A stretch of 64,000 nt of DNA from Flavobacterium anhuiense (GCF_900101855.1 NZ_FMVC01000005.1:1-64000); one strand, 5' to 3'; shown: positions 20,201 to 27,822, numbered from the stretch's first letter. The notes: a model not told the origin generated them from the sequence alone. Numbers and translations are program-made.

Positions 20201-20229
20201 CCATCCTTGTAAAATGAAATATTATTCAT
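17206..20229 (-). CDS. SusC/RagA-family TonB-dependent outer-membrane transporter
   Basis: A 1007-residue TonB-dependent receptor. In order it has a signal segment, a carboxypeptidase-regulatory-like domain (about 45-120: VQGNVTDGTNPLSGVTI), a plug domain with IRGQNSLRSDANMPLYIIDG and the SusC signature SIYGSRGANGVVLITTKKG, then a 22-strand-type barrel ending in a typical aromatic C terminus (AGIQLTF). It imports a ligand captured by its SusD partner, using TonB energy. First gene of the operon. There is no STN domain, so signalling through an anti-sigma factor is not indicated. Its leader contains a hairpin (20270-20307), and a structured RNA lies upstream on the same strand. Confidence 0.93.
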   Translation of the reverse strand: MNNISFYKDGRALYCLIFTGILLSFSSTFASNPTRLFKSIFQQHKVQGNVTDGTNPLSGVTIAVKNKSNVTVITDYNGQFEITCAPYDTLTVSYLGFKTAFIAVQGRTKIAVKLQYDTTTLQEVKINAGYYSVKESERTGSIARISSKEIEIQPVTNVLATMQGRMAGVNVVQTTGAPGGGFDIKIRGQNSLRSDANMPLYIIDGVPFSSDPIGHFQTSSPFPTVSSPLNSINPDSIESIEVLKDADATSIYGSRGANGVVLITTKKGKKGKTSFSVNSSTGAGKITKFPDLMNTEQYLAMRRQAFINDGLAQYNDWDYDINGTWDQNRYTNWQKELLGGTAQINDLQGTISGGSEQTQFLLSGNYHQETTVYPGDFRYKKGGMQLNLNHISADGKFRITFSGGYNSQNNNLPAYDLSFDARYLPPNAPALYNPDGSLNWENGTWENPLRNLNAQFRSQTSGLIANTVLSYEIAKDLTIKSSFGFTDLKSSETRTQPSTIYNPAYNITSARSAIYLYGTDRSSWIIEPQLNYSRAIAKGKLDALIGGTFQSQTNDILYQTANGFSSNSLIYNLAAAKNITIYSNDQTQYKYQAFFARINYNWQQRYILNLTGRRDGSSRFGPGNQFAVFGAAGGAWIFSHENFLADSSWLSFGKIRSSYGTTGNDQIGDYQFLNTYTTSGINYGGMTGLQPSRLYNPNFGWEINRKLEFALELGFLQDRIFTTASWYRNRSSNQLVGLPLPGTTGFPSLQANLDAEVENRGLELTLRTINFNGSKFKWSTSANISFAQNTLLRFPNLESSTYSQKYRIGQPLNIQLLYKYKGVDPQTGIYQFEDLNKDGIISFPDDRQTAVDLNPEFYGGLQNQLSYKKWNLDFLFQFVKQKSRTYPMGPAGMMSNQLQRMNQTWTQSDNIAPYQIATTGYNYEAVMGDYYYTFSDGTVADGSYIRLKNIALSFDLPLGLQETGCKIMLQGQNLLTMTKFKDGDPEFGGAGFLPPLKIISAGIQLTF

Positions 20230-20269
20230 AATATTGGGATTGGTTAGTTAAAAGGATTTGACTGACTAG

Positions 20270-20307
20270 AACCCTCTGTTGAAGTTTGGTCGCTGAAGCA
20301 GAGGGTT
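20270..20307 (-). promoter_or_regulatory. Hairpin in the susC leader
   Basis: AACCCTCTG (20270-20278) and CAGAGGGTT (20299-20307) form a 9-bp stem with a 20-base loop, 41 bases upstream of the susC ATG. It has no U-run on the minus strand. It could affect translation or mRNA stability. Confidence 0.55.
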
Positions 20308-20449
20308 AGCTATATATAAGGCTAAAGCTTTTTATATAACAAGAATGGACAATTAATGCATAGGCAGAATATATTTTAAAGTTAGGCATGTTGCGAAACT
20401 TAAAAAAGGAAGAAGGATTGGCTAAGAATTTACAGAGAGTTTCCTGTTT

Positions 20450-20620
20450 AAAAAAGGCGTGGAACTCAGCTTATCGAACAGAGGTACTGGCGGCACCAAC
20501 CACAATAAGTGAGCCCACGCCGCAAAGACGTGAGCATCTTACTTATCCTCTCGTGGTTTTAAAAACGCCAGTTTTCTGTTCGAGATTCAAAGCGAATGCT
20601 TCAAAATATTTTTTATTGAA
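20450..20620 (-). ncRNA. Structured RNA candidate, copy A
   Basis: Read on the minus strand it has (1) a 5' hairpin, roughly TTTGAAGC/GCTTTGAA with two wobble pairs; (2) a long hairpin with CGAACAG/CTGTTCG and CTGGCG/CGCCAG separated by an asymmetric loop (AAAA against TACCT), capped by smaller stems (ATAAGT/ACTTAT and CACG/CGTG); (3) a 3' CCACGCC (20456-20462) followed by six U. That CCACGCC can also pair with internal GGCGTGG (20515-20521), giving a pseudoknot or a rho-independent terminator. A second copy at 57482-57660 keeps every element with different bases in the stems. It lies upstream of susC, so it may be a leader or a free sRNA. Confidence 0.7.
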
Positions 20621-20626
20621 GAGTCG

Positions 20627-20634
20627 CAAATTTA
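20627..20634 (-). promoter_or_regulatory. TAnnTTTG-type -7 box for structured RNA A
   Basis: On the minus strand this reads TAAATTTG, matching the Bacteroidetes -7 consensus. It begins 45 bases from the base of the long stem, exactly the spacing seen in copy B (57667-57674). I do not see a convincing -33 TTTG. Confidence 0.55.
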
Positions 20635-20700
20635 ATAAAAAATCTATTATAGATTCTTTAAATTTTAATATGCATCAAATATAGTAAAAAAAATCACACA

Positions 20701-20718
20701 ATTGTCAAATTTGACAAT
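20701..20718 (+). promoter_or_regulatory. 18-bp palindromic operator
   Basis: ATTGTCAAATTTGACAAT is a perfect palindrome, 32 bases upstream of the HTH gene's ATG. The position suits autoregulation by that HTH protein. It also lies upstream of structured RNA A on the other strand, so one site could control both directions. Confidence 0.65.
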
Positions 20719-20750
20719 TTTTTTCCTTGTAATTGTTTCAATTTCACTTC

Positions 20751-20993
20751 ATGAAGGAAATTAGAGAAAAATATTTTGTAGTTTTTGGGAAGAATCTAAA
20801 GAAATTATTGGAATTGCATGATAAAGATGTGATGACGGTAGCGTCGGTTGGAAAAATTGAACCAAAGCAGGTTTACCGCGTTTTGAAAGGTGAGCATGGA
20901 GCTTCGATGGGAACTATAATATCTATAGCTAAAGGACTTGATATTCCACCTAAAGAATTGTTTGATTTCGACTTTGATTTAAGCGATGATTAG
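20751..20993 (+). CDS. Small XRE-type HTH regulator
   Basis: An 80-residue protein made almost entirely of one helix-turn-helix domain: FGKNLKKLLELHDKDVMTVAS, IEPKQVYRVLKGEHGASMGTIISIAKGLDIPPKELFDFDFD. I start at ATG 20751 (MKEIREKYF); the longer reading begins with TTG and adds no domain. The acidic C terminus may mediate dimer contacts. A perfect 18-bp palindrome upstream is a likely self-binding site, and a bidirectional terminator follows. Target genes are unknown; the divergent RNA and susC operon are candidates. Confidence 0.8.
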   Translation: MKEIREKYFVVFGKNLKKLLELHDKDVMTVASVGKIEPKQVYRVLKGEHGASMGTIISIAKGLDIPPKELFDFDFDLSDD

Positions 20994-21000
20994 TACATAA

Positions 21001-21028
21001 AAAAGCCCTTCAAACTGAAGGGCTTTTT
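21001..21028. terminator. Bidirectional terminator
   Basis: AAAAGCCCTTC and GAAGGGCTTTTT flank AAACT. It separates the convergent HTH and histone H1-like genes. Confidence 0.9.
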
Positions 21029-21050
21029 AAATAAAGTAAGATCAAATAGA

Positions 21051-21236
21051 TTATTTCTTTGATTCTTCAATAGAAACTTTTCTGAATTCTTTTAAAAGTT
21101 TTTCAATCTCTAAAGATGATTTGCGTGCTCTTGCTCCGGCAGCTTTAACGCCTTTCTCAGCTAATGATTCTGATTCTGCTTTGAAGGTGTCAATCTCGGC
21201 ACTGATTTTTGCGATTAGGTCTTTCATTTTCTGCAT
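21051..21236 (-). CDS. Histone H1-like (Hc1) protein
   Basis: A 61-residue basic protein, MKDLIAKISAEIDTF followed by KAAGARARKSSLEIEKLLKEFRK, matching the short Hc1-type histone H1 proteins common in Bacteroidetes. It binds DNA non-specifically and may compact the nucleoid. Two in-frame ATGs are available (21236 and 21227); the shorter form MKDLI... is the more usual start in the family. These genes are normally part of the core genome, so either it is captured cargo or this stretch is host DNA between elements. Confidence 0.85.
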   Translation of the reverse strand: MQKMKDLIAKISAEIDTFKAESESLAEKGVKAAGARARKSSLEIEKLLKEFRKVSIEESKK

Positions 21237-21302
21237 TTTTTTAATTACACGGCAAATGTAGCAGTTTAATTAAAATGAAAAGAAGTAATTCTTGTAATTA
21301 TT

Positions 21303-22973
21303 TTACTTGGTGAGCTGTTCGATAAAATAGTTTACAGGCATTCCGGTTTTGGCTTTAAAGGCAAATGAAAAACGCTGGGTGGTGCTGAATCCGGCTTCTT
21401 CCGCTAGGGCATTGTTGCTGTATTTTCTGTATTTGGAATCTTTATGAAGCAGCGAGATGATATACTCAATCCGAAGCTCGTTTATATATTCATTAAATCC
21501 CTTGTCTCTGTAATGGCTTATAATGCCTGCAATGTATCTTACATTGGTGTTGAGGTATGCGGCCAGGGTTCCCTGATTCCAGTCTTTCACCAAGAATTTT
21601 TTGTCATTTTCAAATTTGTCCAGCAGTTTTAGGATTTCAGCTGCAGTATCGCTGTTGATGCCTAATATGGGCAGCCGGTCAGTTTTGATTTTTGCCTTAT
21701 TTTTAGAATCCGTATTAAAAGTCTTCATGTGCAGATCAAAGTTCTTTTTATAGATGGTGCGGTTCTTATAATGCCGGTATAGAAGAAATAGCGTAAAGGC
21801 AAGAAGCGCAATAAGCGCCGCTATCAATATGGCGCGGTTCTGCCTTTCCCTTAGTAGTTCTTCGCTGATCTGCTTCTTCTGGTTTATCAGGTCTGCAGTA
21901 TCATACTCTTTATGGATTTTGCTGATGAGGTACTTATTGGTTTCATAAAGAAGTTTATCTGCTTTGAGGAGCTGGTCAATGTAATAGAGCTGCTTTTCAA
22001 GATCATTTCTGCCTTTGTAATATTTTATCAGTATTTCATAGACTTCCCTGAGATCGGCTCTGAGGTAATTGTGCAGGTTAAAGATCTCATCCACTTTAAT
22101 GAAATGGGGAAGCGCTTTTTCCATTTCATCAAGGGCCACATGGCTTTTGCCTATATAAAAGTTTCCGATGGATATATTGGCAAAATCATCATAGGACTGG
22201 ATTCCGGGAAGGCTGGATTGGATCTCGGCAGCGGCCTTGCGGTAGTTTTTCAGAAAGAAGCTGTTGATGCCTTCCGAATGGATGAAATATGGTTTCATTT
22301 CGGGGATATCCAATCTCTCGCACTCTGCGAGGCCAAGCGCGTTGGTCTGGGAGCACATGCCGTAATTGCCTGATCTGTTGTAGGTGATGCCAAGACAGTG
22401 GAGCGAATTTAAATAGGGTCTCGGATGGTCTTTAAAGTTGGCAATGCACTCTTGGAACAGCGCTGCCGCTTCATCATAATAGCCGATGTAGAATTTTACA
22501 AGCGCAATATGGTATTTAGCCTTATAGGTAAGATACTTGTCATCTGTTCTGGATATGTAGCTGCTGGCGGCAAGATAGTTGTCGAGGGCTTCACCTAGTT
22601 TTTTATTTCTATAATGCAGTATTCCCTTTGATAGATAGGCAGAGCCGATCAAAACATCGTTTTTTGACCTTTGCGCCTCATAGATCATGCTGTCAGCGTA
22701 GGCGAGCTTTAGCTCGGGGGGAGCCTGATGCATAAAATTCTTATAGGCGTTGACGGTCTCTTTGAAGCTGTTCTGCTTTCTGGCTTTGTGAAGGTAGGCG
22801 TAAAGATATATGGAAGCGGCGGCTGTATCTTTTCTGAGTTTATAGATTCTATCATCGAGGTAGTCGAAACTTTTGTTTTTTAGAGAATCTGGAACTTTGA
22901 AGCTTTTTTTCTGCGCAGAGATTTCATGGCTGAGAAATGAAATAAGCAGACAGATGAGAACAGCATTTCGCAT
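21303..22973 (-). CDS. Membrane-anchored TPR regulator with AraC-type HTH
   Basis: A 556-residue protein. A signal peptide (MRNAVLICLLISFLSHEISAQ) is followed by about 330 residues of TPR-like repeats outside the membrane, one membrane helix (about 378-397, RAILIAALIALLAFTLFLLY) and a cytoplasmic C-terminal AraC-type DNA-binding domain (about 450-556, ending TTQRFSFAFKAKTGMPVNYFIEQLTK). This is a one-protein trans-membrane regulator layout frequent in Flavobacteriia, thought to sense periplasmic signals. The target is unknown. A perfect hairpin (23116-23140) lies in the upstream region. Confidence 0.85.
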   Translation of the reverse strand: MRNAVLICLLISFLSHEISAQKKSFKVPDSLKNKSFDYLDDRIYKLRKDTAAASIYLYAYLHKARKQNSFKETVNAYKNFMHQAPPELKLAYADSMIYEAQRSKNDVLIGSAYLSKGILHYRNKKLGEALDNYLAASSYISRTDDKYLTYKAKYHIALVKFYIGYYDEAAALFQECIANFKDHPRPYLNSLHCLGITYNRSGNYGMCSQTNALGLAECERLDIPEMKPYFIHSEGINSFFLKNYRKAAAEIQSSLPGIQSYDDFANISIGNFYIGKSHVALDEMEKALPHFIKVDEIFNLHNYLRADLREVYEILIKYYKGRNDLEKQLYYIDQLLKADKLLYETNKYLISKIHKEYDTADLINQKKQISEELLRERQNRAILIAALIALLAFTLFLLYRHYKNRTIYKKNFDLHMKTFNTDSKNKAKIKTDRLPILGINSDTAAEILKLLDKFENDKKFLVKDWNQGTLAAYLNTNVRYIAGIISHYRDKGFNEYINELRIEYIISLLHKDSKYRKYSNNALAEEAGFSTTQRFSFAFKAKTGMPVNYFIEQLTK

Positions 22974-23115
22974 AGAAGCAGGTTTAAGTTAGCAATTGGA
23001 TCGGGCAGGGAAGAGGTGCGGAAAAAGATGGGTGATTAAGGCGAATGTATAGCCAAATATAGCGCAAACTGCTGTAAACAAAGGAAAAATAGTGTTAAAG
23101 TTATGTGTGGATTAT

Positions 23116-23140
23116 CGGAAAATCCATAGCGGATTTTCCG
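23116..23140. repeat. Perfect 10-bp inverted repeat
   Basis: CGGAAAATCC (23116-23125) and GGATTTTCCG (23131-23140) flank ATAGC. There is no T-run on either strand, so this is not a standard terminator. It lies between divergent genes and may be an operator or leader hairpin. The rest of 22974-23298 shows nothing else I can name. Confidence 0.7.
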
Positions 23141-23298
23141 AAATGCCACTGGAGTTGTGTTGCGGGTGTTTCTTGGAGCGCATAGCTTTGTTTCGAATTC
23201 AAAAGCAAAATGTGAGGCAAGGTGCCTGATAAAAGTTCTGCTGACCCGGGTGAAATGGACTGAGAAGCAATTCTCGGTAATGCAATAAACCTAAAACC

Positions 23299-23982
23299 AT
23301 GAAAAATTATCTATTATTCGCAGTCCTGTCTTTTTTTATCTTTTCCTGTTCGCAGGAATCCCAAATCATTGAAAGCTCTTCAGATTCTCTAATTTCAGAT
23401 TCAGAAATGCGTCTTCGTTATAATGCGCTCAATCCCATGGATTATAAAGGAAAAAAGTTCTATGAAGATTTATGCTTATACCAGAAGAATAATGGCATGC
23501 CAAAATCATCTGCCCAGATGGCTGGACAGCTTCAGTTTATTTCAGGCAGCATTTCCAAATCCAACCCCTTCAGTAAAGGAATAATTCCATTCACAGATCA
23601 GCTGGTGGAATCCATTATGGCAGATCCAGACAATATGATGATAGCTATTGTGGAGCAGAGCGGCCTTACGGTGGAGTCAAAGAATAGCTTGATCTCTTTT
23701 TTGGAAAGCCTGCTTTCAAAAAGGCACGAGGAGTTCAGCATACTCTATGCATTTGTGGCCGACTACGAGCAGGGGCTCATCATCAGCACAGCCATTATGC
23801 AGGAGGAAAAAGACACTCTTCTGACTGTTTCTTCGATCTCAAGATATTCGCTCTATTCTGAAGAAGAGCGCAAAGACAGAGACTGGGACCATTCTGCGGG
23901 AAGCAGATCCATGAACGCTTCTTTTGGGGATGATAACCTAGCGATTGTTTTAATAATTGCCTATTTAAGCAGTCTGATCTGA
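23299..23982 (+). CDS. Hypothetical lipoprotein
   Basis: A 227-residue protein with a lipoprotein leader (MKNYLLFAVLSFFIFSCSQ, Cys17). The mature part is mostly helical and polar, with a serine-rich N terminus, and it ends in a hydrophobic stretch (LAIVLIIAYLSSLI). I do not recognise the family. It is followed after 29 bases by an AraC regulator and an unknown gene on the same strand, so the three may form a unit. The hydrophobic C terminus is unusual for a lipoprotein and could insert in the membrane. Confidence 0.65.
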   Translation: MKNYLLFAVLSFFIFSCSQESQIIESSSDSLISDSEMRLRYNALNPMDYKGKKFYEDLCLYQKNNGMPKSSAQMAGQLQFISGSISKSNPFSKGIIPFTDQLVESIMADPDNMMIAIVEQSGLTVESKNSLISFLESLLSKRHEEFSILYAFVADYEQGLIISTAIMQEEKDTLLTVSSISRYSLYSEEERKDRDWDHSAGSRSMNASFGDDNLAIVLIIAYLSSLI

Positions 23983-24011
23983 TTCAGTCTGAAATCTCGA
24001 GTTATATTTTT

Positions 24012-24896
24012 ATGCTGCAGGATCTATTAAAAAGAAAGCTTGAAGAGTGCGGTGAGGAGCTGGCAGTTCATATCATTAAGAAATATGAATTTAAAAATTC
24101 TAGACAGGCTGTTTTTGAAACAGAGAACTGTTCCATCCTTCTGATTAAAAATGGTTCTCTGACTGTTCAGTTTTGTGGCGCCATGTATGAATTGCGTAAA
24201 AATGATCTGCTGCTTATATCGAAAAAATTATTGTGTAAAGTGATTGAAATTGGGGAAGGATTCCAGTTTTATCTTCTCTCTTTTCCCTCAGTCTCATCAC
24301 TGAAAAATATTTACCAGGGCGAGGCGCCGCATTGGTTTTATTTTTTCACATGGAATCATCCTCTCAAGACAAGTCTGGAAACAGGAGATTATGCAGTGCT
24401 ATCGCTGTCCTATAAATTAATTCATAACATCATTAAGAATAAACAGACTGAAAATTTTAGCGGTGCGCTCAGGCGTCTTGGCTTTGATATTTTTCTGTAC
24501 GAGCTTCTCGCTATTCACAGTGACGAGAATTTTAGGGCGCTATTTCCGGTCAGACGTAATCAGGCGCTGGTGATGCGTTTTTTTACTGTCTTGTCGATTC
24601 ACAGACGGAGCTGCCATAATGTAAAGTTCTATGCAGGAGCATTATTTATCACTTCTACGCATTTAAATAGGATAGTGAAAGAGGTGACGGGAAAAACGGT
24701 AAAGAAAATAATAACAGAGGTCCTTATAGCCGATGCACTGATCATGCTTAAAGAGTCTAAGCTTACAATTGCTGAAATAGCGGAAGAGCTGGAATTTGAT
24801 TCCATTTCTTCATTCAGCACCTATTTTAAAAAATCAACCTCACTTTCCCCTTTGGAATACCGTTCAAATGCTGTCAAGAGATTTAAAAGCCGTTAG
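24012..24896 (+). CDS. AraC-family transcriptional regulator
   Basis: A 294-residue protein. The N-terminal half resembles an AraC ligand-binding cupin (CSILLIKNGSLTVQF...LRKNDLLLIS). The C-terminal 100 residues form the double HTH domain: FYAGALFITSTHLNRIVKEVTG and LTIAEIAEELEFDSISSFSTYFKKSTSLSPLEYR. It lacks a membrane segment, so it is a cytoplasmic activator or repressor. It lies 29 bases after the lipoprotein and 28 before the next ORF. Position upstream of the tra operon makes it a candidate regulator of transfer, but no target site is established. Confidence 0.85.
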   Translation: MLQDLLKRKLEECGEELAVHIIKKYEFKNSRQAVFETENCSILLIKNGSLTVQFCGAMYELRKNDLLLISKKLLCKVIEIGEGFQFYLLSFPSVSSLKNIYQGEAPHWFYFFTWNHPLKTSLETGDYAVLSLSYKLIHNIIKNKQTENFSGALRRLGFDIFLYELLAIHSDENFRALFPVRRNQALVMRFFTVLSIHRRSCHNVKFYAGALFITSTHLNRIVKEVTGKTVKKIITEVLIADALIMLKESKLTIAEIAEELEFDSISSFSTYFKKSTSLSPLEYRSNAVKRFKSR

Positions 24897-24924
24897 CATC
24901 TGCTAATGGCTGTAATTTAAAAAC

Positions 24925-26148
24925 ATGAAAATGATGAAGAATAATTATCCTTTGGAATGGCTTGATAGGCTGATACTGGAACATCTGAATCCCAATCATG
25001 CAGATTTAAGTCTATTGTCAGAAGCTGAGCTCGCCCTTATTTCAGAACAGGTTTTAAAAGAATCGGGCCGCATACAGGTAAGGATCAAGAATGAAATATT
25101 TGCTCTGAGACGAAAGAGGCAGATCCGTCTGCAGGTCAGAAAGTACCATTCCATTCTGATTTACCTATTGGACACCATGATGGACAGCCAGAAGAGCAGC
25201 GTCTTTCAGTCAGCACTTTTGCAGGGAACTGCAGAAGCTGTGATAAGCTGTCTGGACGGTCTGCTGTCATTTTTGGAGAAGCGGTTTTCAGTTTACTTAA
25301 GTCTGGATGAAAGGGTTCCGGTTACCTATCTGCTCGTATCAGCAAAGGAACTGCAGCTCAAAATGAAGAAAATTAAGAAGCGTATAGTCGGCAGGGAAGA
25401 GGTGAGACAGGTTTTAAGTGCTGTATTGGGTGAGCTGGCCGGCTGCATTTCGGTGCAGGGCAGGAGCAGGGTAACCTACCGGCAGCTGCTGTATGAAAGA
25501 ACCGTAGTTAAGGATTTGGAAGAGATGGATTATTCTGATAATTCGGATGATTCGGATGATTCGGATGATTCGGATGGGCAATCTTTATTCTCGATGCTGG
25601 ACCATAAGCTCATAGAGCTGAACTTTAACAGCTATTCCTATATCAGTCTGCTGATAAAACGGATTGAAGCAAAGGTGCAGATGCAGGAGCCGCTTTCCCA
25701 AAAGCTAAGTCTGCTTCACTTATGCTTTAAAGAGTTCAGCCAGATCCATTCCAATGAAAAGCTGTTTTTTAATGCAGGCCAGCATCATCTTAAAACGGTT
25801 ATGGGAAACTGGTTCAGGCATGAGCTTGAGTATCTGCAGAGCGAGCTTGCGGCAGTTTCGGGAGGCAGAGAATCTGCCGTGGCGGATAAGGTGGAAAATA
25901 AGGTGGAGTGTGATCTTTCTGCAGACCAGATCGGAATTATCCTTCGCGCTGCCGATGAGGCGCGTGTGGTGAAGTCCAGATCCATGAGCCTTGTCTTTCA
26001 GAGGATAGTGCCCCATCTGTCCACAGCTTTTAAAAGGGATCTGTCGTACCAGTCTGTGCGCAGCAAATCCTATAATGCAGAGGAGAATGACAAGAATATT
26101 GCCATACTGACTTTGGAGAAGATGATTAAGAAGATCCGGTCGTATTGA
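24925..26148 (+). CDS. Hypothetical helical protein with an Asp-Ser repeat
   Basis: A 407-residue, charged, helix-rich protein with no signal peptide and no family I recognise. The centre (about 203-219) is an acidic low-complexity linker built from SDD triplets, encoded by a 9-base tandem repeat. Flanking halves both look like helical bundles with many Leu/Lys/Glu. It follows the AraC gene closely and precedes the Pmp3-like gene. The multiple-of-three repeat means copy-number changes would lengthen the linker without a frameshift. Confidence 0.6.
   Translation: MKMMKNNYPLEWLDRLILEHLNPNHADLSLLSEAELALISEQVLKESGRIQVRIKNEIFALRRKRQIRLQVRKYHSILIYLLDTMMDSQKSSVFQSALLQGTAEAVISCLDGLLSFLEKRFSVYLSLDERVPVTYLLVSAKELQLKMKKIKKRIVGREEVRQVLSAVLGELAGCISVQGRSRVTYRQLLYERTVVKDLEEMDYSDNSDDSDDSDDSDGQSLFSMLDHKLIELNFNSYSYISLLIKRIEAKVQMQEPLSQKLSLLHLCFKEFSQIHSNEKLFFNAGQHHLKTVMGNWFRHELEYLQSELAAVSGGRESAVADKVENKVECDLSADQIGIILRAADEARVVKSRSMSLVFQRIVPHLSTAFKRDLSYQSVRSKSYNAEENDKNIAILTLEKMIKKIRSY
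25537..25577 (+). repeat. 9-base tandem repeat (GATTCGGAT) in a coding region
   Basis: About four and a half copies, starting with a degenerate unit (GATAATTCG). It encodes the acidic SDD linker of the host protein. The high identity of the units suggests recent slippage. Confidence 0.85.
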
Positions 26149-26262
26149 ATTTTTAACTGCATTATCTGTTATTCTTCTGAAACAAAATGCGTGGAGTTGT
26201 GTCTAATGATTTTGAGATTTAAATTCTTTTTCTTTTATCTGTATCATTAAAACCAAAAAGCT

Positions 26263-26463
26263 ATGATGACCTTACTTGCCATATTCTTTCCTTCGTTGTC
26301 CTTTCTTCTCAGGGGAAAGCTTCTGACTGCTCTTTTATGCCTTATACTGCAGATCACGCTGATCGGATGGATTCCTGCGGCTGTATGGGCGGTGCTTTCG
26401 CTTCAGAATGCAAGAGCAGACAGAAGAAATGCAAAACTTATTAAAGTAGTAAAATCTAAATAG
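26263..26463 (+). CDS. YqaE/Pmp3-family membrane protein
   Basis: A 66-residue protein with two hydrophobic helices (LLAIFFPSLSFLLRG and LLTALLCLILQITLIGWIPAAVWAVLSL) and a basic tail, matching the Pmp3/YqaE family, small proteins linked to membrane-potential or salt stress in other organisms. The expected length is 50-60 residues, so this one is complete. It has its own upstream spacing of 114 bases. The link to the neighbouring unknown genes is unclear. Confidence 0.8.
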   Translation: MMTLLAIFFPSLSFLLRGKLLTALLCLILQITLIGWIPAAVWAVLSLQNARADRRNAKLIKVVKSK

Positions 26464-26694
26464 ATGGAATGGAATAGTTTTAAAGCAATTATTGCTTTAT
26501 AAATGTTTTTTAATAAATTTATATCGAAAAAATTAACAGTTGTTTAATCGAAGATGAAATGTAAGGCTGTTTTTTTTAAATTGATTAAGTTGGCTTGGTT
26601 TCCATGCCCTATATTGAGATTTTGCATTGATTTATTATAGAAATATAACTAGCAGACTGTTTAACTTTTGTAAAAAAAACACTTACTGAAAACT
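26464..26694. other. AT-rich intergenic region with a possible promoter
   Basis: About 230 bases. TAACTTTTG at 26662-26670 is close to the TAnnTTTG box (one extra base) and lies 25 bases upstream of the next ATG. Nothing else is apparent. Confidence 0.4.
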
Positions 26695-27579
26695 ATGAAC
26701 TATTCAATATTCACCTCTTCTGTTCTGCCAGCTGTTTTCCTGCTATCAGTTCATTATAATGCCGCGGCTTTAGGGAGCCCGCGTCCAACAGATAATAATA
26801 TTCCGTATGCGCGCGAATTAACATCAGCCATTGCAGCGGAAGCTTATTTAATGGTTTTATGCGAGTACGATGCCAACATAACAGTTGACGGAGAGCTTTT
26901 GGGTGAAGTGGCTGCAAATCAGTTTAAAAGATTCACGATTTTTCCAGGCCAGCATATGATTCTAGTGGAAACGAAAGATGGTGCGATGCGCTGGGAAGGC
27001 CAATTGCATACTCCTGAGAATGAACAGACTTTATTAAAGCCGCAGCTTGCTCCATCGGATGTGTCGGTAGGCATTCCGGGAATTTTCAAGGATCCTGCCG
27101 ATCAGAAAGAATATAAAACTGTCAAGATAGGAAATCTTGAATGGTTCGCTGAAAACTATTCGAGAGACATTCTGGGCAATAATGCGCCAAATAAAAAACC
27201 TGCAAATATTTCTTCATACGGACGCTTATACAAGTCTAATTATGTCAGCCCTCCCAATGGCTGGAGAATCCCCACGGAAGACGATTATGCAAAACTTCTC
27301 AAAATGTATGCTAATCCCTACGAAGCTTTAGTTGGAGGAAAGTCAGGATTTAAGATCGTATTTGCCGGCATTGTTGATATCGATAAATATGCATTGGGAT
27401 TTGACAGCTTAGCGGCATTTTGGACTGCTACTCCAGGACCGGAAATAAAAGATTTGGGAGGCAAGAAGCATCCCTCAACAAAATTTCTGATAGTCAATAG
27501 GGCAAAAGGCACAGTCGAAATGTCGCACGCTTATCAGTCAAAGTTTTTTTCTGTGCGTTTTGTGCGGGATTTAAAATAG
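26695..27579 (+). CDS. FISUMP-domain secreted protein
   Basis: A 294-residue protein with a probable signal peptide (first about 25 residues). Residues about 50-110 resemble a PEGA-type beta domain (ANITVDGELLGEV...FTIFPGQHMILVE). The C-terminal 170 residues match the Fibrobacter succinogenes major paralogous domain: YKTVKIGNLEWFAENY, YGRLYKSN, NGWRIPTEDDYAKLL, FWTAT. These domains are extracellular and are found in many Bacteroidetes surface proteins; the function is not established. It has an isolated transcription unit with a terminator at 27704. Confidence 0.75.
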   Translation: MNYSIFTSSVLPAVFLLSVHYNAAALGSPRPTDNNIPYARELTSAIAAEAYLMVLCEYDANITVDGELLGEVAANQFKRFTIFPGQHMILVETKDGAMRWEGQLHTPENEQTLLKPQLAPSDVSVGIPGIFKDPADQKEYKTVKIGNLEWFAENYSRDILGNNAPNKKPANISSYGRLYKSNYVSPPNGWRIPTEDDYAKLLKMYANPYEALVGGKSGFKIVFAGIVDIDKYALGFDSLAAFWTATPGPEIKDLGGKKHPSTKFLIVNRAKGTVEMSHAYQSKFFSVRFVRDLK

Positions 27580-27703
27580 AGTAAATTTTATCTATGATAA
27601 ACTAAAATTAAAAACTTTGATTTGGAAAATTTTTTAAAAAAAATGGAAAATTATTTTAAGGAAAAAGGCTTTATATAAATATTTAGTAGAGAGCAATTTT
27701 AAG

Positions 27704-27732
27704 GATGAGCAGCAATGCTCATCTTTTTTTTT
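27704..27732 (+). terminator. Rho-independent terminator
   Basis: GATGAGC (27704-27710) pairs with GCTCATC (27717-27723), followed by a run of T. It ends the FISUMP transcript 125 bases after its stop. Confidence 0.85.
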
Positions 27733-27822
27733 AGATTTTTTAGAGAACTTGAAATAGGCAGGGGGGCTTATTTTCTGGATCAGGTAAATAATAAAAATTA
27801 AGATTCTCAATAAATCATTAAC

